Origin: a virus | Length of the DNA stretch: 37,371 bases | Strand: one strand, 5' to 3' | IMG/VR virus record: IMGVR_UViG_3300010392_000110 | Location: 1 to 37,371 of that record | Shown here: in pieces, positions 1 to 7,728 of the stretch | Layout of the letters: each line of letters begins with the position of its first letter | How positions within the stretch are numbered: position 1 is the first letter of the stretch | The notes under the pieces: model-generated | Told to the model about the DNA's origin: nothing | The model's database searches: none | Seen by the model: the letters and a program-made list of their open reading frames with translations, nothing else | Translations under genes and position numbers: made by a program

Positions 1-16
1 CGTGCTGAAATCTCAC

Positions 17-53
17 CAAAAGAAAAAGCCTTACGCGGCACACGTAAGGCTTT
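17..53 (-). terminator. Hairpin terminator downstream of the tRNA fragment
   Basis: An 11-bp stem (AAAGCCTTACG paired with CGTAAGGCTTT, 25-35 and 43-53) with a 7-base loop. On the minus strand it is followed by a T-rich tail (CTTTTTCTTTT), which makes a good intrinsic terminator for the tRNA read leftward. On the plus strand, at the end of int, the tail is weaker. A second copy lies at 37261-37297. Confidence 0.7.
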
Positions 54-72
54 CGAATCACTTTGAAATTGG

Positions 73-127
73 TGGTACCGGAGGTCGGAATCGAACCGAC
101 AAGGAGTTGCCCCCGGCGGATTTTGAA
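73..127 (-). other. 3' part of a tRNA-Leu(CAA) gene forming the attP core
   Basis: Read on the minus strand, this segment has the 3' half of an anticodon loop with anticodon CAA (plus 123-125). A long variable arm follows, then a T arm with stem GTCGG/CCGAC and loop TTCGATT, the acceptor strand CTCCGGT, discriminator A and an encoded CCA ending at 73. The long variable arm and CAA anticodon fit tRNA-Leu. Bases after 127 do not pair as an anticodon stem, so the 5' half is absent. This is a tRNA fragment carried by the phage, not a working tRNA here. Integration would restore the host gene. The same fragment is at 37317-37371. Confidence 0.85.
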
Positions 128-165
128 GGCAAATGCGTTTTTGGGGGTGGTAATAGTGAAAAACC

Positions 166-221
166 AACATTTTCAAACGTTTGATAAAAATAGGGAATCC
201 GCCCCTGTGTTTGAAAATGTT
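166..221. repeat. Perfect 13-bp inverted repeat beside attP
   Basis: AACATTTTCAAAC at 166-178 is the exact reverse complement of GTTTGAAAATGTT at 209-221, with 30 bases between. There is no T-run, so it is unlikely to be a terminator. Lying between the att core and the arm-like repeats, it may bind the integrase, the excisionase or a bending protein. Confidence 0.6.
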
Positions 222-252
222 ACAAAACGTTAGCAACCGTTTTAAACCGTTA

Positions 253-304
253 GGCACAAACCAGGCACAATAGCACAAAAAGAGAGGGCACACTTTCGGC
301 ACAA
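253..304 (+). promoter_or_regulatory. Candidate integrase arm-type sites, right of the core
   Basis: GCACA direct repeats with CACAA (one CACAC) starting at 255, 266, 274, 289 and 300. Several steps are 11 bp, about one helical turn. Similar repeats occur on the other side of the core at 37209-37236. Short phased repeats flanking a core are typical arm-binding sites of phage tyrosine integrases. Function is inferred; the last two copies lie inside the terminator hairpin. Confidence 0.5.
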
Positions 305-325
305 CCGAGAGCGTGCCCTTTTTTT
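285..325 (+). terminator. Strong intrinsic terminator between attP and late genes
   Basis: Stem AGGGCAC/GTGCCCT (285-291, 313-319) continues into CTTTCGG/CCGAGAG around a CACAA loop and is followed by seven T. It would stop transcription running from int through the circular attP. A-rich sequence on the other side suggests it may also work leftward. The rest of 326-444 holds no gene that I can support. Confidence 0.85.
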
Positions 326-444
326 GTGTCAAGAGTTTTATTGGGTCCATTTGGGTTCATTCCGGTTCGTTTGGTATGTATCCCGGTTCGTCTCGCAGGA
401 CGCCTGAAAACCCGTGATATGGGTGAATTACACAGGTGGAGACT

Positions 445-981
445 ATGGCGCAATCAAAGATCGACAAACATGGGCTTGGTGAAATGGCGTTGGAGCTTTC
501 GCGGGATGGTCACACTACCCAGGCGATCGCCGAGCTGTTGACCGAAGAGCTGCACAAGCGAAGCCATGAAGATTCCGTCAATCAGTCCACCGTGGCCCGG
601 TACCTGAAAGTGGTTCGGGCTGAAGAGCAGAAGGCGGTGGAGGCCGCCATGGATGTCGCGGAAGAACGGATCAAGCAGCACATCAAAGACGGTGTCGGGA
701 CGGATCTGGAGGTAGTGGAAGAGATTCAGAAGTTTTTCAAATCCATCGCCGACAATGATCTCCGAGACCTCGACGGGAAAAAACATAACGTTGAGCTGAA
801 GATGCGGATGGATGCGGCCAAAGAGGTGGTCGAGGTGATCAAGGCAAAACTTGGCCTCCCCGGTCTGTACGGCAAAGGCGGTGACAATGGCACAGGCACA
901 GGAAGCGGTCAACCCCCTGTATCGCCCGGATCCAATGTACGATCAATTCTTGATCGAGTTAGAAAGTCTACCGCTTCATGA
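445..981 (+). CDS. Probable small terminase subunit
   Basis: A 178-residue protein, first gene of the rightward late operon and directly before the large terminase. By position and make-up it should be the DNA-recognition subunit of the packaging motor. The N-terminal 60 residues look like a helix-turn-helix region (DGHTTQAIAELL, then QSTVARYL), and a long charged helical stretch follows. The start is ATG 445, with GGTGGAG just upstream; a GTG at 436 lies inside that ribosome site. The end overlaps the large terminase by about 95 bases. The C-terminal tail is Gly/Pro-rich. The family is not certain from sequence alone. Confidence 0.7.
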   Translation: MAQSKIDKHGLGEMALELSRDGHTTQAIAELLTEELHKRSHEDSVNQSTVARYLKVVRAEEQKAVEAAMDVAEERIKQHIKDGVGTDLEVVEEIQKFFKSIADNDLRDLDGKKHNVELKMRMDAAKEVVEVIKAKLGLPGLYGKGGDNGTGTGSGQPPVSPGSNVRSILDRVRKSTAS

Positions 982-2434
982 ACAGGATTATGCGTTACGG
1001 GAGTTGGCACTCAATGATCTCTATTTCATGGCTAAATACATCCTCGGCTTCTGGTGGCTCTGTTGGGATCCTCACAAGGAGTTTGCCGATGAGATCCAGA
1101 AGGACAAGCATCTTTCTCTGTATCTGCTGCCTCGCGGTCACTGTAAGACTTATATCTTCAACACCGCCGACACCATTCGCCAACACCTCAAAGATCCAAC
1201 TCTCCCCATCGCAATTTTCTGCGACAACTCCAAGCGGGCAAAGTGGAAGCTCCGGCCCATTAAGCAGCAGTTTGAAAGCAATGAAACCCTCAAACGACTC
1301 TGGCCGGATTTGTGTTGGTCTGACCCTAAACGGGATACCCGAAAGCTCGGTGTCCGGTGGTCTGATGAAGAAATTGTGCTCCCTGGCCACCCCAGAGTGG
1401 GACAGGAACCGTCCATCGGTTGCTACGGCCTGGATAACATGCCCACCTCCCTCCATTTCCCTCGCATCAAGGGTGATGACCTCGTTACCCCTGAAGTGGT
1501 CACAACTTCCGATCAGATCAAAAAGAACATTGCAAACTTCGGTCTTGTCCGGAGTTCTATCCTTTCCCCCGGCGGCAACCTGCAAGTTTGTGGAACAATC
1601 TACAACGACGGGGACCTCCACCGCACCATGGAGGAGTCCGGGGATTATACCACCTTCAAGCGCCCGGCAGAGTGGGTTGATGAAGACGGTGTCTGGCACA
1701 GCCTGTGGCCGGTGCAATACCCCCGTGAACATTTGGAGGCTCTTAAACGAGACCCATCCGTCGGGTTGTTTATCTACTCCTGCCAGTATCTCCTCGACCC
1801 CGCTCCGGACGATGAGAACGCATATTTCCAGCTCAAGTGGTTTCCGCGATATCAAAAACGGCCCCGTATTCTCCGTATTTATGCTGCCGGTGATCTTGCC
1901 ATCTCTGAGAAGGAGACGGCTTGCCATACAGCATTCCCGATTGCGGGTCTGGACACGGAAGGGGATCTTTACCTGCTTGAAGTGGCGTATGGCCATTGGA
2001 ACTCCCTGACCATCGTCAATAAGCTCATTGACCTACAGGCCCGTTGGAAACCCGAGATTTTTGATCTCGAAGCGGAAAATATCCAACGTACCATCATGCC
2101 GTTCCTCAAGCTCAAGATGAGGGAGACCGGCATTTACCTCAATATCCCCGGCGGCGGGGTGATGCCCGCCGGGGATAAGGTGGCGAAAGCCAGGCCCTTC
2201 CAGGGGCGTGCCCGAGAGGGTGGGATCTGGCTTCCCGCTAAAGGCCCCAATCAACCCGAATGGTTGTGGGATACAGAGCAGCAAATCATCCGTTTTCCCC
2301 ACGGGAAGCGTAAAGACATCATCGATTCCCTCGCGCTGCTCTGTCAGCGCCTGAACGATATGTGGAAGCCCCGGACCCCTGAAGAGATCGCCCGGGAAGA
2401 ACAGAGAGCCGAATTCGTCACCCTGGAGGGGTAA
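887..2434 (+). CDS. terL: Large terminase subunit (packaging ATPase and nuclease)
   Basis: A 515-residue packaging motor. The N-terminal ATPase has a P-loop variant at about residues 80-90 (LLPRGHCKTY) and the expected beta-strand/helix pattern after it. The C-terminal RNase H-like nuclease shows conserved acids: AAGDLAIS near residue 334, then DLEAEN, and KDIIDSLALL near the end. Length is normal for T4/T7-type TerL. Start ATG 887 has GGCGGTGAC upstream; the same frame is open further up, but that would deepen the overlap with the small subunit. It pumps DNA through the portal encoded at 3075. Very likely correct. Confidence 0.93.
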   Translation: MAQAQEAVNPLYRPDPMYDQFLIELESLPLHEQDYALRELALNDLYFMAKYILGFWWLCWDPHKEFADEIQKDKHLSLYLLPRGHCKTYIFNTADTIRQHLKDPTLPIAIFCDNSKRAKWKLRPIKQQFESNETLKRLWPDLCWSDPKRDTRKLGVRWSDEEIVLPGHPRVGQEPSIGCYGLDNMPTSLHFPRIKGDDLVTPEVVTTSDQIKKNIANFGLVRSSILSPGGNLQVCGTIYNDGDLHRTMEESGDYTTFKRPAEWVDEDGVWHSLWPVQYPREHLEALKRDPSVGLFIYSCQYLLDPAPDDENAYFQLKWFPRYQKRPRILRIYAAGDLAISEKETACHTAFPIAGLDTEGDLYLLEVAYGHWNSLTIVNKLIDLQARWKPEIFDLEAENIQRTIMPFLKLKMRETGIYLNIPGGGVMPAGDKVAKARPFQGRAREGGIWLPAKGPNQPEWLWDTEQQIIRFPHGKRKDIIDSLALLCQRLNDMWKPRTPEEIAREEQRAEFVTLEG

Positions 2435-2767
2435 ATGAAACTTCGCAGTTTAAAGCGGCCCAAGAAAACAAAGGCCCAACTAAAAAAAGATCGCTCGGTC
2501 TGTTGTGAGCCGGATCGTGAGGAATACCCCTGGGGGATGCGTCTCACCCTGCATACGGAAGAACTCGGCATGGTTCCGGAGGCCAAAAAACTTTCTGCCG
2601 GTGATGAGGTAGACATCAAGGCCATCGGCAAGGTGGTCGCTGTGTCGATTGACACCACCGAAAATGAGAAGACCCCCCGCCGCCGGGTGGAGATCCAGCT
2701 GATGAAAATGGGCGTCGCCAAGAAATCAAACCCCGAAAAAGACTTCGACGAGGAAGTTGACGAATGA
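2435..2767 (+). CDS. Small head protein resembling phage capsid staple proteins
   Basis: A 110-residue protein starting one base after the terL stop. Its opening (MKLRSLKRPKKTKAQ), the 'EEYPWGMRLTLHTEEL' block and the later 'VEIQLMKMG' resemble the small head proteins that phage annotators call capsid staple or stabilising proteins; this is recalled family knowledge, not a search. It has a basic N-terminus and an acidic C-terminus (DFDEEVDE). The place between terminase and portal fits a capsid role. It overlaps the next gene by four bases, so translation is probably coupled. Confidence 0.6.
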   Translation: MKLRSLKRPKKTKAQLKKDRSVCCEPDREEYPWGMRLTLHTEELGMVPEAKKLSAGDEVDIKAIGKVVAVSIDTTENEKTPRRRVEIQLMKMGVAKKSNPEKDFDEEVDE

Positions 2768-3075
2768 ACCCTCTCCTCCAGGAATGCATGCAACCCGGCA
2801 TGAAGCTCCGTGACGATCTGGACAGCCAGCACCTGACGATGATCGTGGGTGCATGCCTTCAGGCCATCCGGAGCATCGAGGGCCGGGAGCCCAGGAACAA
2901 GGAGCTGAAGAAACATTTTGCACGGGTCGAGGAGCCGGGGTTCTGGGAATTTCTCTGGAAGAAGAACGTAATCATCCGGGCCTTTGCCGCTGAGGTGACC
3001 AGGGATGAAAAGGGCCGCCTGGTCCGTCATCGCCGTGTGGATCAGGTCTGGAAGAAGCGTATCGGGAGCGTCTGA
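2764..3075 (+). CDS. Hypothetical protein between head genes
   Basis: A 103-residue, mostly helical charged protein of unknown function. It starts with an ATGA overlap on the previous gene and its stop shares a base with the portal start, so the three genes are tightly coupled. No signal peptide, membrane segment or known motif is visible. Similar small proteins often sit between terminase and portal genes in short-tailed phages, but no role can be given. Confidence 0.75.
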   Translation: MNPLLQECMQPGMKLRDDLDSQHLTMIVGACLQAIRSIEGREPRNKELKKHFARVEEPGFWEFLWKKNVIIRAFAAEVTRDEKGRLVRHRRVDQVWKKRIGSV

Positions 3076-4883
3076 TGTCTGAAGATAAGCTGGCTAAATA
3101 CATTGTGGACGATCTCTTCAAGTGGTTCGCCGACGAGCGCAAGAGCCAGCTGGAACCTCAGTGGCGTCGCAATTACGACGCCTTCCGTGGCCGGTACGAC
3201 TCTGGCAATCTCAAGAAGTGGCGGGGCACGGAAGGGAACGAGTGGCGCAGCAAGGTCTTCGTTAAATATACCAAGCAAAAGGTCATGGCCGGTTTTACCT
3301 CTGTGGCCTCCGTGATGCTTCAGTCCGGAAAGCTTCCCTGGTCCCTCACAACGTCCAAGGCACCCGACGGAATGACGCCACAGCTGCCTGAAGAAGAACT
3401 CAAGGCCCGTTGCGAACGCATGAAGGCTCGGATTACCGAAGACCTGGAGGACGCCAGGGCCGCTCAGCACTTTCTGACCTCCCTGCTCGAAGGGGCCATC
3501 TACGGCGTCAATGCCATGCGCGGCCCGGTCCTCCGCCAGCGCCAGGTGATGGGGGTAAACTTCGGGATCCCGGGCCCCCAGATGGCATATCCCGACCAGC
3601 TTTACAGCCAGTACGGTCGCCACACCATGCAGGCACGAACCGTGGAACAGGTGGCCTTTGACTGCCCCAGCATATGGGACACCTATTGGGACCTGGAGAA
3701 CGACGATCCCCACCAGGGGCAAGGCGCGGCCGTGGTGGATTATATGAGTCGGGGCAAGTTTACCAGCCTTAAGAGCCAGCCGGGCTATGACAAGGGTGCC
3801 ATCGACGAAGTGTTGTCTTCGTTCCGCAACCCGTCAGACCGCGAAGGCAACAGCGGCGGCGATGAATCCGACGCCCCCCACCGCGCAGCCTTCAGCGCCC
3901 GCAAGCGCGTAATCCCCGTTATCTACTTCTGGGGCCGTGTTCCGAAAAAATACCTCTCCGAATCAGCCGCCGGAGACAAGTCCGGTTCCGGCGAAGACGA
4001 AGTGGAAGTCTACTGTGTCTGTGTAAAGGGCCTCCGGGGCCCCCGCGTTATCCGTCCGCCGGTGGAGAGCGTTGTTCCGTACCGTCACGTCTACATCGCC
4101 AAGTGGCAGGATCTTCCCCATGAGGCCTCCGGTGTCGGCATCCCCGAAGATGTGGAAGACACGCAGATGATCATTAACGGCCTTGTCCGTGGAATGCTGG
4201 ATAATAAGGCCCTTTCCACCAATCTCCTTACAACATTTAACCCCCGCATGCTTGCCCCTGGCCAGAACCGTTCCCTGTACCCGGGAAAGTCCTTTGAAGT
4301 CCATGAGAGCGTTCAAGACGTCCGCAGTGCCATTGAATTTTTTGCCCCTCCGGATATCACCGGCAACACTCCCGAATTGGTCCGCTGGTTCAAGGAGCAG
4401 GGGGACGAAGAAACCGGGATCACAAAGTTATTAGAGGGGATGCCCGCGAAGAAGAATAGCACCGCCTTTGAAGCGAACCAGCTCCTTGAGTCCGGCAACA
4501 AGCTCATGGGTGGCATCATCAGCAATCAGGACAATGGCATCATCGCCCCCACGATCCTCTCCCTTTACCACTGGCGCATGGCTTGTGGCGACGAATCCCT
4601 GAAAGGCGATTTCACGCCCCATGCCCGGGGCTATCAATCCTACAAAGACAAATCAGTGCGCGGGGCCAGCCTTCTCTCCCTTCTCCAGTTCGCCCTCTCC
4701 AACAAGATCACCTCCGAATACGCAAAGGTTGGCCCCCAGCTCGCCGAGCTGGCAAAAATCCGGGATTTTGATCCGGAAGAACTCTGGCGTACCGACGAAG
4801 AAGTGGACGAGCGGGCCATGCAGCGCATGGCCGCCATGGCCCCGCAACCGCCCACGGAAGGAGCAATGGATGGCGCTCTCTGA
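3075..4883 (+). CDS. Portal protein
   Basis: A 602-residue protein in the standard portal position, between terminase and scaffold/capsid genes. The N-terminal region, the central 'GIPEDVEDTQMIINGLVRGM' stretch, and the long C-terminal helices ('TAFEANQLLESGNKLMGGI') match the stem and crown pattern of podovirus portals. Length is within the usual 500-750 range. It would form the dodecameric ring through which DNA enters and leaves, bind TerL, and later bind the head-tail adaptors. Start ATG 3075 overlaps the preceding stop. Identification rests on context and general pattern. Confidence 0.85.
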   Translation: MSEDKLAKYIVDDLFKWFADERKSQLEPQWRRNYDAFRGRYDSGNLKKWRGTEGNEWRSKVFVKYTKQKVMAGFTSVASVMLQSGKLPWSLTTSKAPDGMTPQLPEEELKARCERMKARITEDLEDARAAQHFLTSLLEGAIYGVNAMRGPVLRQRQVMGVNFGIPGPQMAYPDQLYSQYGRHTMQARTVEQVAFDCPSIWDTYWDLENDDPHQGQGAAVVDYMSRGKFTSLKSQPGYDKGAIDEVLSSFRNPSDREGNSGGDESDAPHRAAFSARKRVIPVIYFWGRVPKKYLSESAAGDKSGSGEDEVEVYCVCVKGLRGPRVIRPPVESVVPYRHVYIAKWQDLPHEASGVGIPEDVEDTQMIINGLVRGMLDNKALSTNLLTTFNPRMLAPGQNRSLYPGKSFEVHESVQDVRSAIEFFAPPDITGNTPELVRWFKEQGDEETGITKLLEGMPAKKNSTAFEANQLLESGNKLMGGIISNQDNGIIAPTILSLYHWRMACGDESLKGDFTPHARGYQSYKDKSVRGASLLSLLQFALSNKITSEYAKVGPQLAELAKIRDFDPEELWRTDEEVDERAMQRMAAMAPQPPTEGAMDGAL

Positions 4884-5136
4884 TCATGAACAAGCCCTGG
4901 TCCGGCTGATGACCTCGGAAGACTGGCCGCATTATCAAAAATATTTGCGCAATCAGTTTGCCACGGCTGTTGCAAATCTCCGCACGCGAAACTTGACCAA
5001 AGAGGACCACGGTTTTTTCAAGGGTATCGCACAAAACCTTGAGGACCAACTGAATCTCCCTCACAAGCTGGCAGAAAAGAGGGACATCCAACCGGAGCCT
5101 GATGGCCCGGTCAACCTGGATACTCCGCCGGACTAA
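4870..5136 (+). CDS. Hypothetical small protein after the portal gene
   Basis: An 88-residue helical protein (MALSDHEQALVRLMTSEDW...) whose start overlaps the portal end by 14 bases. ATG 4870 is chosen because AAGGAG lies just upstream; the frame is open much further up, but only as a shadow of the portal gene. Short proteins of this kind follow portal genes in several podovirus groups; the role is unknown. The acidic, Pro-rich tail ends in DTPPD. Confidence 0.75.
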   Translation: MALSDHEQALVRLMTSEDWPHYQKYLRNQFATAVANLRTRNLTKEDHGFFKGIAQNLEDQLNLPHKLAEKRDIQPEPDGPVNLDTPPD

Positions 5137-5182
5137 CCGGCGAGATCATACGGCCCGAAACCACCGGGACTCCCATGTTTTC

Positions 5183-5200
5183 GCTTCAGTAACCTGAAGC
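5183..5200 (+). other. RNA hairpin upstream of the scaffold gene
   Basis: GCTTCAG TAAC CTGAAGC, a perfect 7-bp stem with a 4-base loop in the 114-base gap before the scaffold gene. No T-run follows, so it is more likely an mRNA-stability or processing element than a terminator. Confidence 0.5.
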
Positions 5201-5250
5201 TGATGGCCCCGGTAAGGACGGATTCCCGAAATTTCCCAAGGAGAAGACCA

Positions 5251-6237
5251 ATGAGTCAAGAGACCACCACCGAAACCCCCAACACAGAAAAAGACGATGT
5301 GGAGATCACCGATGAGGAGCTTGAGACCATGTTTGGTGAAGAGGTTGACGGTGATTCTGATGACGGCGGAGCTATCCCTGCCGGGGCCGATGCCCCTGAA
5401 ACCGACGATAGTCAAGCTGGAGTGGGTGATCCTACTGGTTCCGGTGAGGGCGGAGGCGATGATCAGGGAACTGGAGGCCAAGGCGGTTCGGATGGTTCCG
5501 GATCCGATGCCGGTGGAGACGCTGGCGAACCGGGGGCGGATGAATCCCCTGCCAGCACAGAAGAGCTTCAGCGGCAAATGGAGGCGAATAAGGCGTGGGG
5601 AACCCGCCTCGCTCAGGAAAACGCTGAGCTGCGCAAGAAGCTGGGTGGCGCTCCCCCGGCGAAATCTGACGGGCAGGGTGTAACCGACGGCCAGGACTCC
5701 GGCGGAGACGCCGATGCCCTGCCTGACGACATCGCTGCATATCTGGGCGATGACCCCATGTTCGAAAAAGCGGCAAACGCCATTGCCGAGCGGATAGTGA
5801 AGCAGCGGTTCGGAGATTTTGATCCATCTGCCGTGGGCGATGTGAACGACCGCTTGATGCAGCTGGAGTTTGAACGTGGAGTTACTGCAGGCTCGTACGG
5901 GTCTGACGGCCAGTACGTCAAAGGCCACTCTGACGCCTACAGCATCATGAATTCCCCGGAGTACCAGTCCTGGTTCGACACGGAATCCAAACTGGACCCC
6001 ACGTTGACCCAGATCTCGGACCCCATTGCTGCCATTCGCGTCCTGGATCGGTACAAGGAACACGCTGCCAAACAGGGGGCGGAAGCCCACGACCGTGGTC
6101 AGTCAACCGGTGACCTGCTCCGGGACCAGATGACCGGCGCGCCGTCTCCCGGCACAAAGGGCGGTTCCGGTGGTGGAAAGAAAAATAACGAAGCTCAGTC
6201 CGTCGAAGAGGCTTTTGACGAAGAGCTTGAAGAGTAA
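5251..6237 (+). CDS. Probable capsid scaffolding protein
   Basis: A 328-residue, very acidic protein directly upstream of the major capsid gene. The first 110 residues are rich in Asp, Glu, Gly and Ser (low complexity); next comes a likely coiled coil (QRQMEANKAWGTRLAQENAE), then a helical part and a Gly/Lys/Glu-rich C-terminal tail. Acidic, helical proteins just before the capsid gene are the usual scaffold type in T7-like and P22-like phages. It would guide prohead assembly and then leave or be cleaved. ATG 5251 is chosen over earlier in-frame starts because of the AAGGAG eight bases upstream. Confidence 0.78.
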   Translation: MSQETTTETPNTEKDDVEITDEELETMFGEEVDGDSDDGGAIPAGADAPETDDSQAGVGDPTGSGEGGGDDQGTGGQGGSDGSGSDAGGDAGEPGADESPASTEELQRQMEANKAWGTRLAQENAELRKKLGGAPPAKSDGQGVTDGQDSGGDADALPDDIAAYLGDDPMFEKAANAIAERIVKQRFGDFDPSAVGDVNDRLMQLEFERGVTAGSYGSDGQYVKGHSDAYSIMNSPEYQSWFDTESKLDPTLTQISDPIAAIRVLDRYKEHAAKQGAEAHDRGQSTGDLLRDQMTGAPSPGTKGGSGGGKKNNEAQSVEEAFDEELEE

Positions 6238-6238
6238 G

Positions 6239-6255
6239 CCTCGCCCAGGGCGGGG
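6239..6255 (+). other. GC-rich hairpin just before the capsid gene
   Basis: CCTCGCCC A GGGCGGGG forms a compact GC stem between the scaffold stop and the capsid ribosome-binding site (AAGGAGAAG). It may protect the capsid mRNA or cause pausing. Another GC hairpin lies right after the capsid gene. Confidence 0.45.
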
Positions 6256-6269
6256 TAAGGAGAAGAACC

Positions 6270-7274
6270 ATGGGTGAATATACTGAATACGGGGATATCT
6301 CCCCCAGAACTGGTGCCAAGTCGTATGCGAAACTGCTCAAGCGCACGAATCCCAACCTGATCACGGAGCGGACCGCACAGACCAAACCCATGACCAAGAA
6401 CAGTGGTCAAACCCTGAAGTTCCGGCGTTACCTCGCCCTGGCTGTTTCTGACTCACCGATGGTGGAAGGCGTCACGCCGTCCGCCACCAAACCAACTTAC
6501 GTGGACGTGACGGTCACCCTTCAGCAGTACGGGGACTGGATCGGTATCACGGATGTGGTCGAGGATACACACGAAGACCCGGTCCTCAACGAGTTTCAGG
6601 GCCTTCAGTCGCGTCAGATCAAGGACACTCGCGAAGTGCTGAATCTCAGCGTTCTCAAGGGCGGAACCAGTGTGTTCTATGCGAACGGATCCTCCCGCGC
6701 TGCGGTCAACACCCCTATCTCCCGTGGGATCCTGAAGAAGGTGAACCGGGGCATGTTGAACAACAACGCCCCGCATTTCATGGAGCTCCTGGATGGTTCG
6801 GCCAAGTACGGGACAAGCTCTGTTCCGGCGTCCTTCTACGGGATGGCTCACCCCGATTGCAAGGCGGACCTGGAGGCTGTTGCCGGGTTCACCAAAAAGG
6901 CAGATTACGGCGATCCCAAGTCGGCGTTGCCCCATGAGATCGGCGAGGTGGAAGAAATCCGTTGGCAGATTTCTACCCATGTCGGCCCATGGGCGGATGT
7001 CGGGGCGGGAAATGCAGACATGATCGCCACCACCAGCGCAGCCGCGGCAGTTGACGTTTACCCGTTGATCGTCGTGGCTCCGGACGCCTGGGGCACGGTC
7101 CCCCTCACCGGGGTCCATTCCGGTAAGGTGGCGGTGGTTAATCCCAAGCCGTCCAAGAGCGATCCCCTGGGCCAGCGCGGAAGCATCGGGTGGAAGTTCT
7201 GGCATGCCGCCCTGATTCTCAACGATGACCTGATGACCCGGATCGAAGTGGCGGCCACCGAAGATCCCAGCTGA
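6270..7274 (+). CDS. Major capsid protein, N4-gp56 family
   Basis: A 334-residue shell subunit. The pattern 'SGQTLKFRRYLALAV...DSPMVEGVTP' followed by 'VTVTLQQYGDWIGITDVVED' and 'HEDPVLNEFQ' is the hallmark N-terminal block of the N4-gp56 family of HK97-fold capsid proteins. Later 'LNLSVLKGGTSVFYANG' also fits. There is no long cleaved pro-domain, consistent with a separate scaffold gene just upstream. The ribosome site AAGGAGAAGAACC is strong, and GC hairpins flank the gene, both in line with high expression. Confidence 0.93.
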   Translation: MGEYTEYGDISPRTGAKSYAKLLKRTNPNLITERTAQTKPMTKNSGQTLKFRRYLALAVSDSPMVEGVTPSATKPTYVDVTVTLQQYGDWIGITDVVEDTHEDPVLNEFQGLQSRQIKDTREVLNLSVLKGGTSVFYANGSSRAAVNTPISRGILKKVNRGMLNNNAPHFMELLDGSAKYGTSSVPASFYGMAHPDCKADLEAVAGFTKKADYGDPKSALPHEIGEVEEIRWQISTHVGPWADVGAGNADMIATTSAAAAVDVYPLIVVAPDAWGTVPLTGVHSGKVAVVNPKPSKSDPLGQRGSIGWKFWHAALILNDDLMTRIEVAATEDPS

Positions 7275-7291
7275 TCCCTAAACCTCTGACC

Positions 7292-7317
7292 CTCCGGGCG
7301 GCGAGTGTCGCCCGGGG
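7292..7317 (+). other. GC-rich hairpin just after the capsid gene
   Basis: CCGGGCG and CGCCCGG (7294-7300, 7309-7315) pair around an 8-base loop, with two more weaker pairs outside. No T-run follows. It could act as a 3' stabiliser or partial attenuator after the abundant capsid message. Confidence 0.5.
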
Positions 7318-7332
7318 CACAAGGAGAGAACC

Positions 7333-7728
7333 ATGACGAAGAAAGATGATGTCCAAGGCGAAACCTTGGAGAAAAAGGAAGAAGACAAGCTGGATCATTG
7401 CCTGCTCCGGATTGAAGAGCGGCAGGCAGGCTCGGTGGAGCCTGAGATAGTGACGGTATCGGTTAATGGCAAGCGTTTGACCATCAAGCGGAATGAGATC
7501 GTTCCCGTTCACGAGAGCTATCTTGAAGCGTTCAGGCATGCCGTCCAGCCTGTGGTTGAGAAAGAGGATGACAATGGTGTGGTTATGCGCCGCCACAAGG
7601 TGAACCGCGAAGCCTCCCGCTTCGGCGTCACCCTCATCCGCCGCATCACCGCCGCCGAAGCCGTTCACTTCAAGCAGATTCTCAAAACCAACGGCACCAT
7701 CACCGAGAAAGAGGCTTACGGCGAATGA
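7333..7728 (+). CDS. Hypothetical head-associated protein
   Basis: A 131-residue protein with a charged N-terminal 35 residues and a small beta-rich core (EIVTVSVNGKRLTIKRNEIV). It lies between the major capsid protein and the head-tail adaptor genes and starts after a good AAGGAGAGAACC site. Position suggests a head or connector accessory role; no family is recognised. It overlaps the next gene by four bases. Confidence 0.75.
   Translation: MTKKDDVQGETLEKKEEDKLDHCLLRIEERQAGSVEPEIVTVSVNGKRLTIKRNEIVPVHESYLEAFRHAVQPVVEKEDDNGVVMRRHKVNREASRFGVTLIRRITAAEAVHFKQILKTNGTITEKEAYGE

Larger units (their letters stand above)
1..127. repeat. Left copy of 127-bp terminal direct repeat (att region)
   Basis: Identical base for base to 37245-37371. 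It contains the last codons of the integrase gene, a hairpin terminator and the 3' part of a tRNA-Leu gene. An exact 127-bp overlap is what an assembler using k = 127 leaves on a circular contig. The repeat also ends where tRNA similarity ends, as an att repeat would. Either way the two ends are one site in the circular phage. Confidence 0.95.

Noticed and set aside
73-127. A complete tRNA gene at the left end.
   Set aside because: Bases after 127 do not form the anticodon stem, D arm or acceptor 5' strand; only the 3' part is present.
995-1996. Long leftward open frame opposite terL.
   Set aside because: A shadow of the large terminase in GC-rich DNA; the terminase motifs on the other strand are clear.
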